Part shown: piece by piece, positions 60,655-64,000 of the stretch
Layout: each line of letters begins with the position of its first letter
How positions within the stretch are numbered: the stretch's first letter is position 1
Source of the DNA: Neurospora crassa OR74A
Taxonomy: Eukaryota; Ascomycota; Sordariomycetes; Sordariales; Sordariaceae
Direction: 5' to 3'
DNA length: 64,000 bases
Assembly (NCBI RefSeq): GCF_000182925.2
Contig: NC_026504.1
Coordinates: 5,208,001-5,272,000 of the forward strand
Made by a program: the position numbers and the translations under genes
Notes under the pieces: model-generated
What the model was told of the DNA's origin: nothing
Seen by the model: only the letters and a program-made list of their open reading frames with translations
Databases searched by the model: none

Positions 60655-61193
60655 GCGTGCTGGTGATCGGGAGTGGGACATGTGGTTTATGTTTGTGTAT
60701 ATGGTGGTTCTTTAACAGCATTATGGGCAGGTTCAACAGCATGAAGCCCTCTGTTTCTAGGTTGGCATATGAAAATACGGTGATGAACATGGCGTGGATA
60801 GATGCATTATCTGCATAAAAAGGAGCATGTAGAAAACAGGTCAAAGGATAGAAGAAAGCACAACTCCAGTGGTAGTGGATTGAACTCTTACCACTAACAT
60901 ACATACCATCTTGCTCGAATATGTCGAGTATCTCGGAGATAGCAGACACTCCTCGTCCCCGACTTTGCCTTGCCTAGGACCCACACACAACCTCACTGGA
61001 TGTCAACAGTTGGTAGTAGAGAGCCCAATGAGCAATTCAAGGAATAAGGAATGTTAAACCCAGACGGCACAGTATTCTGTCAAATTTATTTCCCAAAACT
61101 GGCCGTTGCGCTCCGTGGACAATGGATTGCAACTCGAGTGTGAGTAGAGATTTATGAGCTCCACCTTTCGTTCATCTCGCAGCAATCATGATA
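60655..61193. other. Intergenic between folate gene and tRNA
   Basis: No gene seen. It holds the folate-gene 3' UTR and the tRNA upstream flank. Confidence 0.6.
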
Positions 61194-61267
61194 GGTCCGA
61201 TGGTGTAGTTGGTTATCACGTCAGTCTAACACACTGAAGGTCCCCAGATCGAGCCTGGGTCGGATCA
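61194..61267 (+). tRNA. tRNA-Val (AAC)
   Basis: 74 nt with no intron. The acceptor stem GGTCCGA pairs with TCGGATC (one G-T), followed by discriminator A. The D-loop region GTGTAGTTGGTTATCAC carries box A. The anticodon stem TCAGT/ACTGA holds loop CTAACAC, anticodon AAC at 61228-61230. The T-arm CCCAG-ATCGAGC-CTGGG carries box B with GATCGAGCC in place of the usual GTTCGANNC. A TTTTT run at about 61277 can serve as a Pol III terminator. CCA is not encoded, as expected in eukaryotes. Confidence 0.95.
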
Positions 61268-61276
61268 ATATCTTGA

Positions 61277-61283
61277 CTTTTTG
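61277..61283 (+). terminator. Probable Pol III terminator of tRNA-Val
   Basis: First T5 run about 10 nt after the mature 3' end. Confidence 0.6.
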
Positions 61284-62761
61284 TATTTTGTGACGATGCA
61301 AGTCCTTTTTGACATTGTATCGCCCATTTTTTTCGTTATTCTTTTTTTTTTTTTTTTTTTTTTTTTATATCAACACTCATCTTTTGGTCCATCTTTTTCC
61401 TTACCTATCTCGTCTCGTGTACTTTGGTGACATGTCCATCATAACAACTTGTGTTTTTGGTGCGTATGTGGAAGTCTCACGCTCGGTAACTGGTTTGGAC
61501 GTCGAGTTGATGCATCAAGTTCTTCAAACCACCCATATCCCACAGATACTTTATCAGAAGACACGGCAAGAATACTTGACAGTAACCTTTCCGATCCTTT
61601 CTTCAAGTACCTATTCCTCCAGAAGAAAACAAAATTACCAGGATATGCAGAAACTTTCACAGAGTGACTGACCACGCCAACCTCCGAGGCACACCATCCT
61701 CAAAGTCCAGACCCTACACCACTACTCCCTTCAACACCACCACCATCGGAAAACAAACGAAAACCAAACTCAAGCCATCATTACGCCTCCCTTCCAGAAA
61801 ACAGCCTCCTCCCCGGACCGACTACGACACGCCTCCAGAAGTCGTGCGAAACGCCCACTTACATGCATCGAACCTTTCGAACAGCCCCCTACCCTGTTGC
61901 GCGTCCTGCACTCGCCCGGTGCACAGCATCAAACTATCAGGGAGGGAGCATGACGGCTGGAAACAAAACGGCAGGGGGTAGGGGTAAGGCATGTCTCTGA
62001 TCTTCATGAACAATCTCACGCAGCTTACTTCCGTGCCTCTTTAACTCGCTGCTGAGTTTTCTTGATGGCTTACTACAGTCTCATGCACTAAAAGTTGATA
62101 ATAGACAGATAATGAATGGATGGATGGATGGTTGGATGGAGGGGGCAAGAACTAGCCACTTACAAAGCCGAGTCTGTCTGACGGGCTCCCGGAACTTGGG
62201 GGTGGACTGAGAGTGGCAGGGTAGATAAGGCAGAGGATACCTCTAGGAGGCACTAAGGACACTCCCCCCCCCTTTTTTCCATCTCCTTCTCCGCCTCCCG
62301 GATCTCATCTGCATCCCATACCAAGAATACAAGACATGGACTCTCCATAACTTACCAGATACCATAGCAGCATCCCCTCCTCCCATCCATTAACTCCGAT
62401 AGGTAGGTACCCACCATCTCGCCATCGGCCTCCGAGCCTGCACCGTTTCAAGCCATCCTCAACACTCCTCAACGAGTTATATCGTTCACCCCCTAAGCAA
62501 CCACTAAGCCTGCCTTCATGACTTCATCTTCTACATCTCCTCGCACTAGACCTACCTCCCCCCTCCCCCCTCCCCCTCCTCCCTCCTCCTCCTCCTCCTC
62601 CTCCTCATCCCCCATCCAAATTTCCCCCCCTTCCATCTTCCATCTTCATCTACCCAACAAGTCGATAACTTCCCACCACCCAGAGGAACATAAAGTCACC
62701 GCGCAAAGGCCTGGCTTCAAACATATACCAGCCAGCCTGCTTACGACTAGTCACACATCAG

Positions 62762-62840
62762 CCCATCCATCCATCCATCCATCCATCCATCCATCAGCCC
62801 ATCCATCCATCCATCCATCCAACCATCCATCCACCCATCC
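62762..62840. repeat. (CCAT)n microsatellite
   Basis: Tandem CCAT units, interrupted by CAGC and CAAC variants. Confidence 0.95.
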
Positions 62841-64000
62841 TAAACGCAACGGAAACCTCTCTCAGAACGACAAGTTGGTTGCCAACGCCACCAGCATTCG
62901 AATTGAAGATGACACCCCGTAAACCGGAAACTGTGTATATACGTACCTCTATCCTCGGAGGCTCACGACGACGGGAGAAATCTTTAACTCTAACTCTCGT
63001 AATAATTTGTTATAACTGTATCCTTCTTACTTCCGCTTATAACGAACCCAGGGCAGTGACCCAATGATTACCTACCTATGTACACCGGGACAGTAACCCA
63101 CTGCAGTGATTTTAGTGACCGCACTGATACCAGTGACTTTGGTGGCAACAACAACAACAATAACAACAACCCACTGCACTCCTTCCTTCCTTCCTTTCTT
63201 GATCTCACCTCCATTTCTATACTCTTCCTCTTTCTCGTTCTCTTCCCGCTTCTATTATAATTATTCCCTTTCCCCGTTTCCTTGTTTCCGTTATCTAATT
63301 TCATACCTTCTCCTTGACATTTTTCTTTTTTTTTTCTTCCAATCTTTCTATTTTTTTTTTCTGGGGAGGAGGGGGTTGTTTGTTTTCGTTCCTATCACGT
63401 CCTCGTCCTCGTCCTTGTCCTCGTCCGTATCGTGTCCTCGTCCCCAGTCGGTCCCATTTTGTTCCCTGCTTTCTGTTCCCCATGCTAGCATGTTGTGAAA
63501 CCACAAAACCACAAAACCAAACAACGCTAACGGCCTTCTTGTTCACTCTTGTCTCATCGACATGTACATATCCGAAAACTAAACGCGAGTCCCGATCTAG
63601 TCATTTCGCCATTCATCATGTTATACAACTAAGTATCCTAGACTTTAAACCCAGCGGCGAGGAAAGACCAGTGATGAGTACTCTTTCGTAATAGGCCGAT
63701 TTATTGTTGGTGGAATGACCTGAAAATGGGGCTCCAATGTCAAACTAGAGGATCTCTGATCAATGAATTGTTCTAGGTAAGGGGTAGAGAGTGAAACCCA
63801 CTAGCACAACAAATCTGGGGAAGTGGAATAGTGTGAGGGACTAACCTGGGGAATACTAGTAGCGGCACGGTGGTGCCACTGGCGTGTCAGTGAGACAAAA
63901 CGTTGACGCGCTTCCAGTAGCTGGGTATGTTTCTGGCTGTTACCGATAAAAGCACAAGATCGCAGGCGCCTGTTGAACGACGCTAACACATCTACAATGT

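Larger units (their letters stand above)
61268..64000. other. Gene-poor, microsatellite-rich end of window
   Basis: About 2.7 kb. It has a T run at about 61342-61366, a (CCAT)n tract at about 62762-62840, CCT/TCC-rich stretches at 62555-62610 and a CCTCGT-type repeat near 63395-63445. The ORFs covering these (for example 62518-62922) owe their length to the repeats. It may be the 5' region of a gene beyond the window. Confidence 0.5.

Noticed and set aside
59652-60681. 317- and 340-codon minus-strand ORFs
   Set aside because: Antisense shadows of the DHPS exon; no family features.
62762-62840. Possible CRISPR-like array
   Set aside because: Plain tetranucleotide microsatellite, no spacers; eukaryotic context.
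62518-62922. 134-codon Pro/Ser/His-rich ORF
   Set aside because: Made mostly of CCT and CCAT microsatellites read through.

Overview
The window looks like part of a scaffold from a filamentous ascomycete, most likely a Sordariales-type fungus (inference). The genes have short 52-146 bp introns with GT donors, CTAAC-like branch sites and AG acceptors. They include 2EXR-family proteins, a GH76 wall mannosidase and a fused HPPK-DHPS. They surround a roughly 39 kb AT-rich block with the C-to-T / G-to-A scars of repeat-induced point mutation (RIP). Four 100-N scaffold gaps lie inside that block.

Layout. 1-1648: gene-poor flank with one N-terminally truncated 2EXR-family ORF. 1649-41274: a nest of transposons. 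Its outer shell is a short PIF/Harbinger-like element of about 484 bp with 26-bp perfect terminal inverted repeats and a TTA target duplication. Into it went a Tc1-type DD34E transposon (1743-3141, minus) and a large Ty3/gypsy element on the minus strand (G3, 3172-40908). G3 was itself hit by a LINE in its left LTR (3403-10337, plus) and by two more gypsy elements in its interior: G1 (11169-19896) and G2 (31598-38786), both plus. Target-site duplications are readable for all of them. Catalytic residues are visibly mutated in five of the six (the short shell element encodes nothing), so nothing here should encode a working protein.

41278-64000: normal-GC gene space. In order: a 2EXR protein (42197-42952, minus); a GH76 Dfg5/Dcw1-like mannosidase (45300-46624, minus); a small secreted, probably GPI-anchored four-cysteine protein (49697-50949, minus); an MscL-type mechanosensitive channel with a zinc-ribbon tail (54542-55452, minus); a nitronate monooxygenase (56618-57911, minus); a folate-synthesis HPPK-DHPS (58902-60654, plus), divergent from the monooxygenase; and tRNA-Val(AAC) at 61194-61267. 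Intergenic spaces are long (1-3 kb) and rich in microsatellites.

The host genes do not form an obvious pathway cluster. GH76 and the four-cysteine protein are both wall/surface proteins. The most unusual host-gene signals are two in-frame stops, each one C-to-T change from a glutamine codon and each followed in frame by a plausible C-terminal tail: a GPI-anchor signal in GH76 and a 195-codon glycine-rich tail in MscL. I found no CRISPR array, no Starship captain and no new defence or biosynthetic system. The most informative structure is the fully resolvable six-element nest.
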